Source: Acidobacteriota bacterium (GTDB taxonomy: Bacteria; Acidobacteriota; Vicinamibacteria; Vicinamibacterales; JAKQTR01). From it: a stretch of DNA of 64,000 nt. The translations under genes were made by a program, and so were the position numbers. The notes below the pieces were generated by a model. It did no database searches. It was not told where the DNA came from and was given only the letters and a program-made list of their open reading frames with translations. The stretch lies in assembly GCA_026393675.1 (NCBI GenBank), contig JAPKZQ010000045.1, positions 1 through 64,000 on the forward strand, read 5' to 3'. Below, one piece after another: positions 51,239-62,323 of this stretch (position 1 is the stretch's first letter; the number at the start of each line of letters is the position of its first letter).

Positions 51239-54200
51239 TCAGCGGTTGGCAGATCCTGCGTGATAGTCCTGGAGCGCGCGCACGTCGAGCTTGTGCGTGC
51301 CCAGCGCGCGGATGGCACTCACCGCCGCCGCAGCGCCTGTGAGCGTCGTGATGCAGGGGACACCGTGCAGTATGGCAGCGCGGCGAACCGCACGGTCGTC
51401 GAAGAACGACGCACGGCCGAGCGGCGTGTTGATAATGAGCTGCACCTTGCCGTTGACCACCTGGTCGGCCACGTTCGGCCGACCCTCGTTGACCTTGAAG
51501 ACCGTGGTGGCCTCCACGCCGTGCGCGCGGAGATACGCGGCCGTCCCACGCGTCGCGACAATCTGGAATCCGAGCGTCGCCAGGTCGCGCGCGGTCGTGA
51601 GCACGTTGGGCTTGTCACCGTTGTTGACGCTGATGAACACGGTGCCGGACGCGGGCAGCTCCTGGCCGACCGACAGGTACGCCTTGGCGAACGCCTCGCC
51701 AAACGTCGATGCCCCGCCCATCACTTCGCCGGTCGATTTCATCTCGGGCCCGAGAATGGTGTCGACACCCGGGAACCTGATGAACGGAAACACCGGAGTC
51801 TTGACGAACACGCCGTCCACGGTGAGGTCGCGCGTCAGCCCAAGTTCAGCCAGCGATCGACCCGCCATCACCTTGGCCGCGACCTTGGCGAGTGGCACGC
51901 CGGTCGCCTTCGACAGGTATGGGACCGTACGTGAAGCGCGGGGGTTGACCTCGAGGACATAGACGGTGTCGCTCTTGATCGCGAACTGCGCGTTCATGAG
52001 GCCAACCACACCAAGAGCTTTCGCAATGCGTCGCGTGTAGTCGCGAATCGTCTCGAGATGGCGGTCGGCCACCAGGTACGGCGGCACGACGCACGAGCTG
52101 TCGCCCGAGTGGATACCCGCCTCCTCGATGTGCTCCATCACGCCGCCGATCATCACGGCGCCGGTCGCGTCGGCCACCGCATCGACGTCCAACTCGAAGG
52201 CGTCTTCAAGAAACCGATCGATCAGCACGGGATGGTCCGGCGACGCATCCACGGCCGTCGTCATGTAGCGATCGAGCGCGCCCGGGTCGTAGACAATCGC
52301 CATCGCGCGGCCGCCAAGCACGTACGACGGACGCACCACCACCGGATACCCGATCGAGGCCGCCACATCACGCGCCTCGTCGCGCGAGGTCGCGGTCCCG
52401 CTCTTCGGCTGTGGAATCCCGAGGTCGTTGAGGAGCGCCGAAAACCGCTTGCGATCCTCCGCCAGGTCGATCGAATCAGGCGACGTCCCGAGGATGCGCA
52501 CGCCCGCGTCCTGCAGCGGCAGCGACAGCTTCAGCGGCGTCTGCCCGCCGAACTGCACGAGACACGCCACCTCCCCACCTGCCTCCCGCTCCTTCTCGAC
52601 GATGGCGAGCACGTCTTCGAGCGTGATCGGCTCGAAGTACAACCGGTCGGACGTGTCGTAGTCGGTCGACACGGTCTCCGGGTTGCAGTTCACCATCACG
52701 GTCTCGAACCCTTCCTCGCGAAGGCCGAACACAGCGTGACAGCAGCAATAGTCGAACTCGATACCCTGCCCGATCCGGTTGGGACCACTGCCGAGGATGA
52801 TGACCTTGCGGGCCGGCGTGGGCGAGGATTCGCACTCCCGCTCGAAGGTCCCATACAGGTAGGGCGTGAAGGACTCAAACTCCGCCGCGCACGTATCGAT
52901 GCGCTTGTAGACTGCCCGCACACCAAGCGTGTCGCGCCGTCCGCGCACCGCTGCCTCGCTCGTGCCCAGGCAACTGGCAATCTGCGCATCGCTGAACCCG
53001 GCCCGCTTGGCCCGACGCAGTTCATCCTCACCCAGGTCGGCGAATGGCGTCTTCCGCAACTCGCGCCGGTATGCGACCAACTCGGCGAACTGCGTTAGAA
53101 ACCACGGATCGATCATCGTCAATCCATGCAGCTCGGAGAGCGGCCAGCCGCGCTCGAGCGCTTCGAACACCGCCCAGACACGGCGGTCGTTCGGCGTGGA
53201 CAGCCGTTGCCGCAGCCCGTCGTCATCCTCCTCGCGCGACGCCACATCATCGAACAGCAGGCTCGCCCGCCCCATCTCGAGCGATCGCACGCCCTTCATA
53301 AACGCTTCCTTGAAGGTGCGGCCGATCGCCATCACCTCGCCAACCGACTTCATCTGCGTCATCAGCGTGCGATCCGCCTCTGGGAACTTCTCGAAATTCC
53401 AGCGCGGGATCTTGACGACGACGTAGTCGATGGTGGGTTCGAAGGAGGCCGGCGTCAGCCGTGTGATGTCGTTGGGGATCTCGTCGAGGTGGTACCCGAG
53501 CGCAAGCTTGGCCGCGATTTTCGCAATCGGGAATCCTGTCGCCTTCGACGCCAGCGCCGACGACCGCGACACGCGCGGATTCATCTCGATGGCGACCATG
53601 CGGCCGTCCTGCGGATTGATGGCGAACTGGATGTTCGACCCGCCGGTCTCGACGCCGATCCTGGCGATGATGCGCCGCGCGGCATCGCGCATCCGCTGGT
53701 ATTCCTTGTCGGTCAGCGTGAGCGCCGGCGCGACGGTGATGCTGTCGCCAGTGTGCACGCCCATCGGATCGATGTTCTCGATCGAGCAGATGACGACGAA
53801 GTTATCCGCCGCGTCGCGCATCACCTCGAGCTCGAATTCCTTCCACCCGATCACGGATTCTTCGATCAGAATCTCGTGCACCGGGCTCATCGCGAGGCCG
53901 CGGCGGACGACGTCGTGGAACTCTTCGACGTTGTAGGCGATGCCCGCGCCGACACCCCCCAGCGTGAAAGACGGGCGGATGATCGAGGGGAAACCCAGCG
54001 TCTTGACGAGTTCCAGCGCGTCTTCCTGCGACCGCGCGTAACCGCTTTGCGGCACCTCGATGTCGATCTCGCGCATCGCGTCGCGGAACTTCAGGCGATC
54101 CTCGGCCACCTCGATGGCGGCGACCGACGCGCCGATGAGCTTGACGCCGTAGCGGTCCAGCACGCCGCTCTTGGCCAGGGCGATAGCCAGATTCAGGGCC

Positions 54201-54481
54201 GTCTGGCCGCCAACCGTCGGCAGAAGCGCATCCGGTCGCTCGCGGGCGATGATCGCCTCAACGAAGTCGGGCGTGAGCGGCTCGACGTACGTGCGGTCGG
54301 CGAGTTCCGGATCCGTCATGATGGTGGCGGGATTGCTGTTGACCAGCACCACCTCGATGCCTTCGCTGCGGAGCGCCTTACACGCCTGCGATCCCGAGTA
54401 ATCGAACTCGCACGCCTGGCCAATGACGATGGGCCCGGCCCCCAGCACCAGCACGCGCTTGATGTCAGTTCGGCGCGGCAT
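51239..54481 (-). CDS. carB: Carbamoyl-phosphate synthase large subunit
   Basis: The 1080-residue protein starts [20 protein letters not shown] and contains both ATP-grasp halves: [23 protein letters not shown]-type opening ([20 protein letters not shown]), [18 protein letters not shown] and [18 protein letters not shown], then the C-terminal MGS-like allosteric domain ([20 protein letters not shown]). It forms carbamoyl phosphate for pyrimidines and arginine together with CarA. It is separated from carA by repeat element B, so the usual direct coupling of the two subunits is broken by a 267-bp element. Confidence 0.98.
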   Translation of the reverse strand: MPRRTDIKRVLVLGAGPIVIGQACEFDYSGSQACKALRSEGIEVVLVNSNPATIMTDPELADRTYVEPLTPDFVEAIIARERPDALLPTVGGQTALNLAIALAKSGVLDRYGVKLIGASVAAIEVAEDRLKFRDAMREIDIEVPQSGYARSQEDALELVKTLGFPSIIRPSFTLGGVGAGIAYNVEEFHDVVRRGLAMSPVHEILIEESVIGWKEFELEVMRDAADNFVVICSIENIDPMGVHTGDSITVAPALTLTDKEYQRMRDAARRIIARIGVETGGSNIQFAINPQDGRMVAIEMNPRVSRSSALASKATGFPIAKIAAKLALGYHLDEIPNDITRLTPASFEPTIDYVVVKIPRWNFEKFPEADRTLMTQMKSVGEVMAIGRTFKEAFMKGVRSLEMGRASLLFDDVASREEDDDGLRQRLSTPNDRRVWAVFEALERGWPLSELHGLTMIDPWFLTQFAELVAYRRELRKTPFADLGEDELRRAKRAGFSDAQIASCLGTSEAAVRGRRDTLGVRAVYKRIDTCAAEFESFTPYLYGTFERECESSPTPARKVIILGSGPNRIGQGIEFDYCCCHAVFGLREEGFETVMVNCNPETVSTDYDTSDRLYFEPITLEDVLAIVEKEREAGGEVACLVQFGGQTPLKLSLPLQDAGVRILGTSPDSIDLAEDRKRFSALLNDLGIPQPKSGTATSRDEARDVAASIGYPVVVRPSYVLGGRAMAIVYDPGALDRYMTTAVDASPDHPVLIDRFLEDAFELDVDAVADATGAVMIGGVMEHIEEAGIHSGDSSCVVPPYLVADRHLETIRDYTRRIAKALGVVGLMNAQFAIKSDTVYVLEVNPRASRTVPYLSKATGVPLAKVAAKVMAGRSLAELGLTRDLTVDGVFVKTPVFPFIRFPGVDTILGPEMKSTGEVMGGASTFGEAFAKAYLSVGQELPASGTVFISVNNGDKPNVLTTARDLATLGFQIVATRGTAAYLRAHGVEATTVFKVNEGRPNVADQVVNGKVQLIINTPLGRASFFDDRAVRRAAILHGVPCITTLTGAAAAVSAIRALGTHKLDVRALQDYHAGSANR

Positions 54482-54483
54482 TT

Positions 54484-54750
54484 AGTGTCCCGTATCAGTG
54501 ATTCGCATCATAATTCCCGGGCGGGGCATCCCGCCTGCCACCCCAACGCGGTTGCCGCGTCGGGGGCCCCGGCCTCGCTGCGCCAGCCGTCGCCCGCTGG
54601 TGCGATCGGGCTTTGGCTAGGTCCCGCCGTAGCCTTGGCGAAGGCGGATTGCTCAACGCTCAAATACTCCCGGTATTCTCGCGATTCGCGCCTTGCGATC
54701 CGGGCGCCGCGCTCCGGGACTTAGGTCGCCAATCACTGATACGGGACACT
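54484..54750. repeat. Hairpin-ended repeat element, copy B (267 bp)
   Basis: The left end AGTGTCCCGTATCAGTGATT is matched by a right end whose reverse complement is identical over 20 bases. The interior matches copy A but contains about 70 extra bases including a CGCCGTAGCCTTGGCG hairpin. The element fills almost all of the carA-carB spacer. Its right terminus supplies the AG of the carA stop codon TAG (54749-54751). Confidence 0.88.
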
Positions 54751-55882
54751 ATCGGCGCTCCATCGCGTCGACAAACCGCCCGAACAGGTAGTCCGCGTCG
54801 TGCGGTCCGGGCGAGGCCTCGGGATGGTATTGCACGCTGAAGATCGGCTTGTCGCGATGACGGAACCCTTCGAGCGTCTCGTCGTACAGGTTGGTGTGCG
54901 TCACGATGACGTCCGGCGGCAGTGTCTCCGGATCAACAGCGAAACCGTGGTTCTGCGACGTGATCTCGACGCGACCCGTCTCGTGGTGCTTGACCGGATG
55001 ATTCGATCCCCGGTGTCCAAACTTCAGTTTGAAGGTCCGCGCGCCAAGCGCCAGTCCCAGCACCTGATGCCCCAGGCAGACGCCAAACAGCGGCACGTCG
55101 CCATCGACAAGTGCCTTCACGTTGGCGATGACATACGGCAGCGCGGCAGGATCGCCCGGGCCGTTGCTCAGGAAGACGCCATCGGGTCGGTCGGCCGCCA
55201 ACACATTGGCAGGCGTTGTGGCGGGATACACTCGAACGGCGCAGCCATAGGCCGAGAGTCGACGAAGAATGTTCCACTTCATCCCGAAGTCGTAGGCCGC
55301 GACGTGCAACGGCCTGCTCGCCGGCCGTGGGACCGGCAGATCGTATCCGCCCGACCCGGCCATCGCCCCGGCTGGAGGCCAGTCGAACGCCTCTGCACAG
55401 GTGACCTGCCGCACCAGGTCCGCGCCCACCATAGACGGCACGGCTCGCGCCCGAGCCACCAGATCGTCAGGATCACAGGCGGACCCTGTCGCAATCACAC
55501 CGCGCATCACGCCCGCCGAGCGAAGCCGGCGCGTAAGCGCGCGCGTGTCGATGTCGCCGATCGCCACAATGTTGGCCGCCGCCAGATACTCATGCAGGGT
55601 GATCGTCGCCCGCCAGTTACTCGCGACCGGCGACGGGCTGCGCATGATGAAGCCCGACACCTGCGGCGCCCGCGATTCCACATCGTCGGCCGTCACGCCG
55701 TAGTTGCCGATTTCGGGACAGGTCATCGTGACCATCTGTCCGGCGTACGACGGGTCGGTCAGGATTTCCTGGTAGCCGGTCATAGCGGTGTTGAACACGA
55801 CTTCGCCGGACGCGATGCCTTCCGCGCCGGCGGCCGTGCCCTGGAACCAGGAGCCATCTTCCAAGGCGAGAACGGCCTTCAC
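54749..55882 (-). CDS. carA: Carbamoyl-phosphate synthase small subunit (glutamine amidotransferase)
   Basis: From GTG 55882 the 377-residue protein has the CarA N-domain ([40 protein letters not shown]) and the class I amidotransferase domain with Cys in [16 protein letters not shown] and His/Glu in [14 protein letters not shown]. The GTG overlaps the stop of the upstream pseudokinase as GTGA, while the longer frame to 55957 is not conserved. It supplies ammonia to CarB. The stop codon arises at the border of repeat element B. Confidence 0.97.
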   Translation of the reverse strand: MKAVLALEDGSWFQGTAAGAEGIASGEVVFNTAMTGYQEILTDPSYAGQMVTMTCPEIGNYGVTADDVESRAPQVSGFIMRSPSPVASNWRATITLHEYLAAANIVAIGDIDTRALTRRLRSAGVMRGVIATGSACDPDDLVARARAVPSMVGADLVRQVTCAEAFDWPPAGAMAGSGGYDLPVPRPASRPLHVAAYDFGMKWNILRRLSAYGCAVRVYPATTPANVLAADRPDGVFLSNGPGDPAALPYVIANVKALVDGDVPLFGVCLGHQVLGLALGARTFKLKFGHRGSNHPVKHHETGRVEITSQNHGFAVDPETLPPDVIVTHTNLYDETLEGFRHRDKPIFSVQYHPEASPGPHDADYLFGRFVDAMERR

Positions 55883-58095
55883 CGTGATATCGCCCTCTCG
55901 AGTGATGCGGTCACGCGCTGCGGCTTGCCCGCGTCGACCGTGATGGATGAGGTCCACGGGCGAAAGCCCGCGAGCCTCAGTTCGATGGTGTGGCGCCCGG
56001 GCGCGACCCTGTTCAACGTGAACGGTGTCAATCCCATGTTCTTGCCGTCGAGAATCACGCGCGCCCCGGGTGGACGCGAGGAAAAGGAAATGGCTGGAGC
56101 TGAAGCCGGCTCCTTGCCGGCGGCCTTGCGCAACGTGACATCGACTCGAACGGCCGGCCGCGCCGCCGTGATGGTGACCTTGCGTTCCTGCGCGACGTAA
56201 CCGGAAAGTGCCACGCGGACGACGTGCATCCCGAGCGGGAGTCTTCGGAGCATCCGCGGAGAGGTTCCGGCGCGTTCACCATCCAGTGATACGTCGGCGC
56301 CAGGCGGCACCGTGCGCACATTGACCCGCCCTTGCGTGACGACCGGCGGCGTCGTGGCCTTCGCTGGCGCCTCGCCTCCGGAGGTTTTCGGCGCTTCCGC
56401 GCCTGGGCCCACGACAGCGGGCGGTGCGGCCGCGGCCTGCTCGCGAACCGGAGACGACACGGCCGTTTGCGCAGGTCCTGACGCTGGCGGCGTCACGGGA
56501 GCGGCCGCTGCCGGTCGGGCTGCCGGTTCACCGGCTGGCGCGGGCTGGGTCGCGGTCGCGGGAGTGCTCTGCCCCCACCGCGCACCAATTTCGTAGCCCC
56601 CGAGCAAACCCAGCAACAAGCCGGCCGCAGCAGCAATCGCGATCGGCGCGTAAGAACGATCTTTGCGGGACGCCTGATCTGGCTCGAATCGTCTTGACGG
56701 CCGCGAGAAACTCTCGGCGCCACGCGTCGGGTCAATCGCTCGCGGCACAGAAAGATCGAACCTAAGCGGCTCAGCATCTCGCGCATCGTCGACAAATGAG
56801 TCGGGGCCAGTTGTTCGGGGCGGCGCCGATAAAGGTTCAGCCGGCTCCGGAGCAAAGAGCGACGATAACGCAGCAGCCTCTGATTCGTGCGGTTCTGCGC
56901 GAGGCGGAACGCCAGCTGGCGACAGGGCAGCCCACACCATCTCTTCCGGGTGAGGAGTTGGCCGCATCCGAAGCTCGGGCACTTCGAAAGGCTCGGCGGC
57001 GAGTGGAACGGCAGGGTCGGGCGCGAGCAGGTCCGGCTCGAGCGGCGCAGCCGGAGGCGGTTCCTGCTCCACGTCGTGCGTCTCGAATGGCGCGACCGGC
57101 GCCACCAGATTCGCGCCGCTCTCTGGCGATGCGTCGTCAGCCGGAGCGGGTTCACTCCCACCGACCGGAGTCGAAGGCGCTGCGGCTGCCGCTGCCGCTT
57201 CTTCCGGAATCAACGGATCGTCAAGACCCGGCAGCTTGGCCGCCCGGGACTTCATCTTGCGGCGCGAGCCGCTTCCCCGCTCGCCAGGCGCGTGAGCGGC
57301 TCCAGCGTCAACCAGCGTCGCAGCCAGCGCGCTCACGAAATCGCGCGCTTTCGCTGGCCGGCGTTCGGGGTCCGGATCGATCGCGGCCTCGAGAATCTCG
57401 CGAAGTGCCGCGGCATCCTGCACCTGGAGATCAGAGAGTCCCGGGAGGGGTTGTTCGGTGCCCGGCAGTGCGCGACGCCCGGTCAGCACTTCGTACGCGA
57501 TGACCGCGAGCGAAAAGACGTCGGCCGCGGCGCCCCATTCCAGCCCCGACTCGCGTTCAGGGGCGGCATACGGCCGCCGGATCGGTCCATGCTGGCCAAT
57601 CCGCTCCAGAGCCATCGACACGCCAAGCCCGGTGATGTGGGTTTCGCCCGGCGTCACCAGGATGTCCCTCGGGTGTAGCGCCCCGTGGAACACCCCTACG
57701 CGTGCGGCCACATCCAGCGCCTCGGCCACGTGCCCAATCAGGCGCACGACGTCGCCGGCCGGCGCCGGCCCGTACTGTCGGATGGCGGCATCGAGCGACT
57801 CGCCCGTGACGTATTGCTGGGCCAGATACGCCACCGAATCCTCGACACCGGTGGCAATCGGCCTGGCGATGTGCGGGTGCTCCAGGTCGATATCGACCAC
57901 CTGCTGCAGCTGGTTCGACAGCTCCTCCGCCCGCTCTGGCGTGATGTCGAGCGTGAACGCCTTGACGGCGACCAGACGCTGTTCCTGCTCGTCGTGCGTG
58001 CGAAAAACGGGGCCAAGGACGCCGGCGCCAATCTGATGCAGGAGTCGAAACCGGCCGAAGGCCGAAGGTGGCGAGTAGGAGGTGCCTGGAGTCAA
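55879..58095 (-). CDS. Membrane-anchored Ser/Thr pseudokinase with two PEGA domains
   Basis: The 738-residue protein has a kinase fold: glycine loop [11 protein letters not shown], Lys45 in VAVKAF, and APE at 178-180. The catalytic HRD Asp is lost (H137-G138-A139 in [12 protein letters not shown]), and the DFG motif is GLG (156-158). It is therefore predicted to be catalytically dead. A long Pro/Ala/Glu-rich linker (270-480), a membrane helix (482-503), and two C-terminal PEGA domains (about 588-660 and 668-735, [20 protein letters not shown] and [20 protein letters not shown]) follow. The extracytoplasmic PEGA part may bind cell-wall or surface ligands. It is translationally coupled to carA, an unexpected neighbour. 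Confidence 0.93.
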   Translation of the reverse strand: MTPGTSYSPPSAFGRFRLLHQIGAGVLGPVFRTHDEQEQRLVAVKAFTLDITPERAEELSNQLQQVVDIDLEHPHIARPIATGVEDSVAYLAQQYVTGESLDAAIRQYGPAPAGDVVRLIGHVAEALDVAARVGVFHGALHPRDILVTPGETHITGLGVSMALERIGQHGPIRRPYAAPERESGLEWGAAADVFSLAVIAYEVLTGRRALPGTEQPLPGLSDLQVQDAAALREILEAAIDPDPERRPAKARDFVSALAATLVDAGAAHAPGERGSGSRRKMKSRAAKLPGLDDPLIPEEAAAAAAAPSTPVGGSEPAPADDASPESGANLVAPVAPFETHDVEQEPPPAAPLEPDLLAPDPAVPLAAEPFEVPELRMRPTPHPEEMVWAALSPAGVPPRAEPHESEAAALSSLFAPEPAEPLSAPPRTTGPDSFVDDARDAEPLRFDLSVPRAIDPTRGAESFSRPSRRFEPDQASRKDRSYAPIAIAAAAGLLLGLLGGYEIGARWGQSTPATATQPAPAGEPAARPAAAAPVTPPASGPAQTAVSSPVREQAAAAPPAVVGPGAEAPKTSGGEAPAKATTPPVVTQGRVNVRTVPPGADVSLDGERAGTSPRMLRRLPLGMHVVRVALSGYVAQERKVTITAARPAVRVDVTLRKAAGKEPASAPAISFSSRPPGARVILDGKNMGLTPFTLNRVAPGRHTIELRLAGFRPWTSSITVDAGKPQRVTASLERAISR

Positions 58096-58124
58096 ATCCT
58101 CACAATGATCGTTGGCCCGATGTG

Positions 58125-58182
58125 AGTGTCCCGAATCAGACGTTCGCCGACATTAATCACCGAACGTCTGACTCGGAACACT
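58125..58182. repeat. Hairpin-ended repeat element, copy C (58 bp, arms only)
   Basis: The arms AGTGTCCCGAATCAGACGTT and (reverse complement) AGTGTTCCGAGTCAGACGTT enclose a loop of about a dozen bases with no interior. The loop-proximal CGCCGACAT matches copy A. The element lies between the divergent pseudokinase and bshC genes, starting 30 bases upstream of the kinase start, so it may affect promoters or form a hairpin in the leader. Confidence 0.88.
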
Positions 58183-58248
58183 AACACGGAACTCCTGTCG
58201 CTTCAATCGGTAGCGAGGACCTGCGCGCGACTCAGCGGTGCCGTCGGC

Positions 58249-58254
58249 TTGACA
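58249..58254 (+). promoter_or_regulatory. Possible -35 box of bshC
   Basis: A perfect TTGACA lies 32 bases before the GTG start of bshC. With a spacer of 17-19 bases only weak -10 candidates (for example ACAGTA) are present. It is tentative. Confidence 0.3.
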
Positions 58255-58286
58255 GTCATCGGAGCGTCTGAGACAGTAGTTTCCTG

Positions 58287-59942
58287 GTGACCCCACTTCC
58301 CGATTCCGTATCATCCGGCGTCGTTGGTCAGGCGGTAAGTCTACGCCGCTACCCGGGTATCCGCCGCCTTGCGGCCGACTATTCGGATGGCGCTGATCGC
58401 CTGCTCGAGTTCTACGCCGGGCACCCGACCGACGCGCGTGCGTGGCGACAGGTGATCGAGCGTGCCCAGGCGCATCCCCGGGAGCGGGTCGGCCTCTGTG
58501 ACGCGCTGATGCGGCAACTGCAGCGTCGCGCCGCGCCCCCCGAAGCGCGGGCGGCGGTCGAACGGCTCCGCGATCCCGACTCGGTGGTCGTCGTCACCGG
58601 CCAGCAGGCGGGATTGTTTGGTGGGCCACTCTATACCCTGCTCAAGGCCATCACCGCGCTGAAACTTGCCGCGCGCATCCGGCAGGACTTCCGGGTTCCC
58701 ACCGAGGCCGTGTTCTGGATTGATTCGGAGGATCACGATTGGAACGAGGTCAACGGCTGCGAGGTGCTCGATACCGATCTGCAGCCCACGACCATCAGCT
58801 TGCCCAATCCGGCGGGCGCGGGCGAACTGCCGGTGGCCAGGGTGATGCTGGACGCCAATGTCTCAGCCTGCGTCGACCGGTTGGCAGAAATCCTCCCGCC
58901 CACGGAATTTACCGGCAGCCTCCTCACTAAGATCCGCAGCGCGTACCGGCAGGGGTACGGGATGTCCGAGGCGTTCGGCCGATGGCTGGAATTCGTCCTC
59001 GGCGAGTTTGGCCTGATTGTCTACGACGCCGCCGACCCGGCAACCAAGCCGCTGGTCGGCCGCATTTTTGCGCGCGAAGCCGCGTTCGCTGGCCGCACCG
59101 CCGAGTTGGCCGCGGAGGCCGGCCAGCGCCTGGTGGCGCTCGGGTATCACGCCCAGGTGCTGCCTACGCCAGGCCACGTGTCGATGTTCCATCTCGATGG
59201 CGGTCGTCACCCGATCGGACTCGACGATGGCCGGTTTGTGGTGGACGGGCACGCGGTTGATCTGACGACGCTGGCGGCGCTTGCCTCGTCTACCCCGGCG
59301 GCGTTTAGCCCAAATGTGCTGCTCCGTCCGATTGTGCAGGATGCGCTCTTCCCGACGATCGCCTACGTGGCCGGGCCCAACGAACTGGCGTATCTCGGGC
59401 AGCTCAAGGCCGTGTACGCCGACTTCGGCGTACCCATGCCCCTGATGTACCCGCGCGCGTCGGCCACGCTGCTTGATTCGGCCGGCGTGCGCTTTCTGGC
59501 GAAGTACAGCGTGCCTCTTGAAGATCTGCACGCGCGGGACGAAAGCACGCTCAATCGCCTTCTCGAATCGCAATTGCCGCCCGCTGTCGACCAGGCGCTC
59601 CAGGATGCCGACTCGACCATCGAGCAGCGCATGCAGGTGCTGATCGAGGCACTGCCGACGCTGGATCCGACGCTGGAGGGCGCGGCCCGATCGGTGGCCG
59701 GCCGCCTCCGCCATGAACTCCAGGGGTTGCATACCAAGATCATCCACGCCGCCAAGAAACGCAACGAAACGCTCCGCCGACAGTTCGGGCGCACGCAGGC
59801 GCAGGCGTTCCCTGCCGGACACGCCCAGGAGCGGTCGACGGGGTTCGTGTATTTCCTGAACCGTTACGGGCCGGCCCTGATCGATCGGTTGATGAGCGAC
59901 CTGCCGATCGATCCAGGCTCGCACTGGATTCTGACAATCTAA
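58287..59942 (+). CDS. bshC: Putative cysteine ligase BshC (bacillithiol synthesis)
   Basis: The 551-residue protein carries the BshC pattern: VVTGQQAGLFGGPLYTLLKA, EAVFWIDSEDHDWNEVNGCE, VAGPNELAYLGQLKAVYADF and GVPMPLMYPRASATLLDSAG. BshC adds cysteine to glucosaminyl-malate in the last step of bacillithiol synthesis. Bacillithiol occurs in Firmicutes, Deinococcus and some Acidobacteriota, so the gene agrees with the proposed phylum. The start is GTG 58287. A penicillin-binding protein gene follows nine bases later. Confidence 0.95.
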   Translation: MTPLPDSVSSGVVGQAVSLRRYPGIRRLAADYSDGADRLLEFYAGHPTDARAWRQVIERAQAHPRERVGLCDALMRQLQRRAAPPEARAAVERLRDPDSVVVVTGQQAGLFGGPLYTLLKAITALKLAARIRQDFRVPTEAVFWIDSEDHDWNEVNGCEVLDTDLQPTTISLPNPAGAGELPVARVMLDANVSACVDRLAEILPPTEFTGSLLTKIRSAYRQGYGMSEAFGRWLEFVLGEFGLIVYDAADPATKPLVGRIFAREAAFAGRTAELAAEAGQRLVALGYHAQVLPTPGHVSMFHLDGGRHPIGLDDGRFVVDGHAVDLTTLAALASSTPAAFSPNVLLRPIVQDALFPTIAYVAGPNELAYLGQLKAVYADFGVPMPLMYPRASATLLDSAGVRFLAKYSVPLEDLHARDESTLNRLLESQLPPAVDQALQDADSTIEQRMQVLIEALPTLDPTLEGAARSVAGRLRHELQGLHTKIIHAAKKRNETLRRQFGRTQAQAFPAGHAQERSTGFVYFLNRYGPALIDRLMSDLPIDPGSHWILTI

Positions 59943-59951
59943 GGAACTCCC

Positions 59952-62297
59952 GTGCCGCCAGTGACCAAACGACTCAAGAAGCCGACCGCACCGAAGCGAC
60001 GCACGCGGCGTGTCAAGCTGTGGATTGCGCTCATCCTCGGGATTCCTCTCGCGGTGGCGCTTGCCGTCACGGGCTACTACTACGTGACGTTTGCGCGGAT
60101 GATCGATGAGCGGCTCCACGGCGAACGCGTGCGAACGATCCCCCACGTCTTCGCGAGGCCCTTCGAGATCCGGCGGGGCCAATGGCTCTCGGCGCAGCAG
60201 ATCGTGGACCGGCTCAACGACCTCGACTATGCGGAACGCGCGAAAGCCGAGAAGCCCGGCGAGTTCGCACGCATCGACAACCTGCTAACCCTGCTTCCGC
60301 GGGGAGGCGACCAGCCCGGCCGCGCCATCCGCATCACGTTCAGGCCGCTTGGCCCTCGAGACCCGGGACCGATTGGGCCCGACGGCAAGCCCGTGCCGAC
60401 AACGGTGATCGAGAAGATTGACGTGGTGGGCGCACGCCCCATTGACGCCGTCCGGCTCGAGCAGCCGCTGATGACCGCGCTCGTCACGGCCAACCGCGAG
60501 AAGCGGCGGCGCGTCTCGTTGTCGCTGATTCCCAGGATGATGGTCCAGGCCGTCCTCGCGATCGAGGACCGCCGGTTCTACGAGCATCCCGGGATTGATC
60601 CGATCCGTATTGTCGGCGCCATCATCACCAACATCCGCGGGAATAAACCGTACCTGGTGGGCGGCAGTACGCTCACGCAGCAACTGATCAAGAACTTCTT
60701 CCTGACGCCCGAAAAGTCCTGGCGCCGCAAATTCCAGGAGCAGTTTCTCGCGATGGTGCTCGAGACGCGCGCATCGAAAGACGAGATCCTCGAGCTCTAT
60801 CTGAATGACGTGTACCTCGGGCAACGGGGGTCGTTCGGCATCCACGGTGTGCCCGAAGCCGCGCGGCTGTTTTTCGGCAAGGACGTGACGAACCTGTCGC
60901 TGGCCGAGGCGGCCACCATCGCGGGCGTCATTCAGGCGCCCTTCACGCACTCGCCGTTCTCCTCGACGACGCGGGCGCGGGACCGCCGCAACGTCGTCCT
61001 CCAGGCGATGGCCGACGCCGGCTACGTGAGCACGGCTGCGGCCGAGCGCGCTGGACGAGAGCCGGTACAGGTCGTGGCCCATGCGCTCGACACCGAAGCC
61101 CCGTACTTCATCGACCTGCTCGGTCAGGTGCTCGCCGATCAGTATCCCGGGCTGCTGGCCAGCACCCAGCCGGTGGAGATCTACACGACGCTCGACATCA
61201 ACCAGCAGCGTATTGCCCAGGACGCGGTTCACGCGGGCATGGTGCAGATCGACGAGCAGTTGAGCCGCCGCAAGATCAAGACGCGTGCGCAGGTGGCGCT
61301 GATCGCCATCGATCCGCGGACGGGCGACATCCTGGCGCTGGTCGGCGGACGGTCGTACAGCCAGTCCCAGTTCAACCGCGCGCTGGCGGCCAAACGTCAG
61401 CCGGGGTCGGTTTTCAAGCCGTTCGTCTACCTGGCCGCCTTCGAAAATGCCGCCGCCGAGGGCCGGACCGACCTCACGCCGGCGACGGTTGTCGAGGACG
61501 AGAAGACCACGTTCACCTTCGAGGGCAAGGAGTGGACGCCCGGCAACTACGAAGATGCGTACGACGGCTCCATCACGCTGCGGCGCGCGCTGGCCCATTC
61601 ACGCAATGTCGCCACCGTCAAGGTGGCCCAGATGACCGGCTACGACAAGATCGCGAAGCTCTGGAAGCAGTTCGGATCGAGCACGGCGCCGAAGCCGTAT
61701 CCGTCCATCGCGCTCGGCGTCTTCGAAGCCACACCGTTCGAAGTGGCGACGGCGTACACTATCTTTCCCAATTACGGCGAGCTTCGGCCTCTCCGCGCAC
61801 TCAGCCGCATCGTCAATGGCGGGAAAGACCTGCCGGTGGTCACGCCGCCAGTCAGGCGCATCACCCGGCGAGACGCGACATTCTTGGTCACCAACATGAT
61901 GCGCAGCGTGCTCAACGAGGGCACCGGCGCCAGTGCACGCAATTACGGCTTCTCGCGGGACGCGGCGGGCAAGACGGGCACCACCAACGATCTGCGTGAC
62001 GCCTGGTTCGTGGGGTTCACGCCTGAACTGCTGACGGCGGTGTGGGTGGGGTTCGACGACAACCAGCCGCTCGGATTGAGCGGCGCGATCGCCGCGCTCC
62101 CGATCTGGACGCGCTTCATGATGGGCGCGCTCGCCGGGCGTCCCAGCACCTCGTTCGCCGTGCCGGGTGGCATCACGTTCGTGGACATCGACCGTGACAC
62201 CGGCAAGATCGCCCAGCCGGCCTGCCCCCGTGTGTTCGCCGAAGGATTCCTCATCGGCGCCGAACCGGCCGAGATCTGCACGCTGCACAAGTTCTAG
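59952..62297 (+). CDS. Class A penicillin-binding protein (PBP1B-like transglycosylase/transpeptidase)
   Basis: The 781-residue protein has a short basic cytoplasmic tail, one membrane helix (LWIALILGIPLAVALAVTGY), a UB2H-like segment (GQWLSAQQIVDRLNDLDYAE) as in PBP1B, and a GT51 transglycosylase domain (AIEDRRFYEHPGIDPIRIVG; GGSTLTQQLIKNFFLTPEKS). The transpeptidase domain has SxxK in PGSVFKPFVYL, SxN in AHSRNVATVKVA and KTGTT. It polymerises and cross-links peptidoglycan. The GTG start has AAGGA upstream, nine bases after the bshC stop. Confidence 0.96.
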   Translation: MPPVTKRLKKPTAPKRRTRRVKLWIALILGIPLAVALAVTGYYYVTFARMIDERLHGERVRTIPHVFARPFEIRRGQWLSAQQIVDRLNDLDYAERAKAEKPGEFARIDNLLTLLPRGGDQPGRAIRITFRPLGPRDPGPIGPDGKPVPTTVIEKIDVVGARPIDAVRLEQPLMTALVTANREKRRRVSLSLIPRMMVQAVLAIEDRRFYEHPGIDPIRIVGAIITNIRGNKPYLVGGSTLTQQLIKNFFLTPEKSWRRKFQEQFLAMVLETRASKDEILELYLNDVYLGQRGSFGIHGVPEAARLFFGKDVTNLSLAEAATIAGVIQAPFTHSPFSSTTRARDRRNVVLQAMADAGYVSTAAAERAGREPVQVVAHALDTEAPYFIDLLGQVLADQYPGLLASTQPVEIYTTLDINQQRIAQDAVHAGMVQIDEQLSRRKIKTRAQVALIAIDPRTGDILALVGGRSYSQSQFNRALAAKRQPGSVFKPFVYLAAFENAAAEGRTDLTPATVVEDEKTTFTFEGKEWTPGNYEDAYDGSITLRRALAHSRNVATVKVAQMTGYDKIAKLWKQFGSSTAPKPYPSIALGVFEATPFEVATAYTIFPNYGELRPLRALSRIVNGGKDLPVVTPPVRRITRRDATFLVTNMMRSVLNEGTGASARNYGFSRDAAGKTGTTNDLRDAWFVGFTPELLTAVWVGFDDNQPLGLSGAIAALPIWTRFMMGALAGRPSTSFAVPGGITFVDIDRDTGKIAQPACPRVFAEGFLIGAEPAEICTLHKF

Positions 62298-62311
62298 GAA
62301 CAAGTCCCCTG

Positions 62312-62317
62312 TATAAT
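62312..62317 (+). promoter_or_regulatory. Predicted -10 box of the XdhC-family gene
   Basis: A perfect TATAAT ends six bases before the GTG at 62324, implying transcription starting at the start codon (leaderless mRNA). The -35 region (AAGTTC at 62289-62294) is weak. Confidence 0.55.
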
Positions 62318-62323
62318 CGCGGC

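Noticed and set aside
53126-54724. 532-codon plus-strand frame opposite carB
   Set aside because: Its translation is an Arg/His/Asp-rich mirror of CarB codons and then runs through repeat element B.
58863-60182. 439-codon minus-strand frame opposite bshC and the PBP gene
   Set aside because: Shadow frame spanning two plus-strand genes; no protein-like features.
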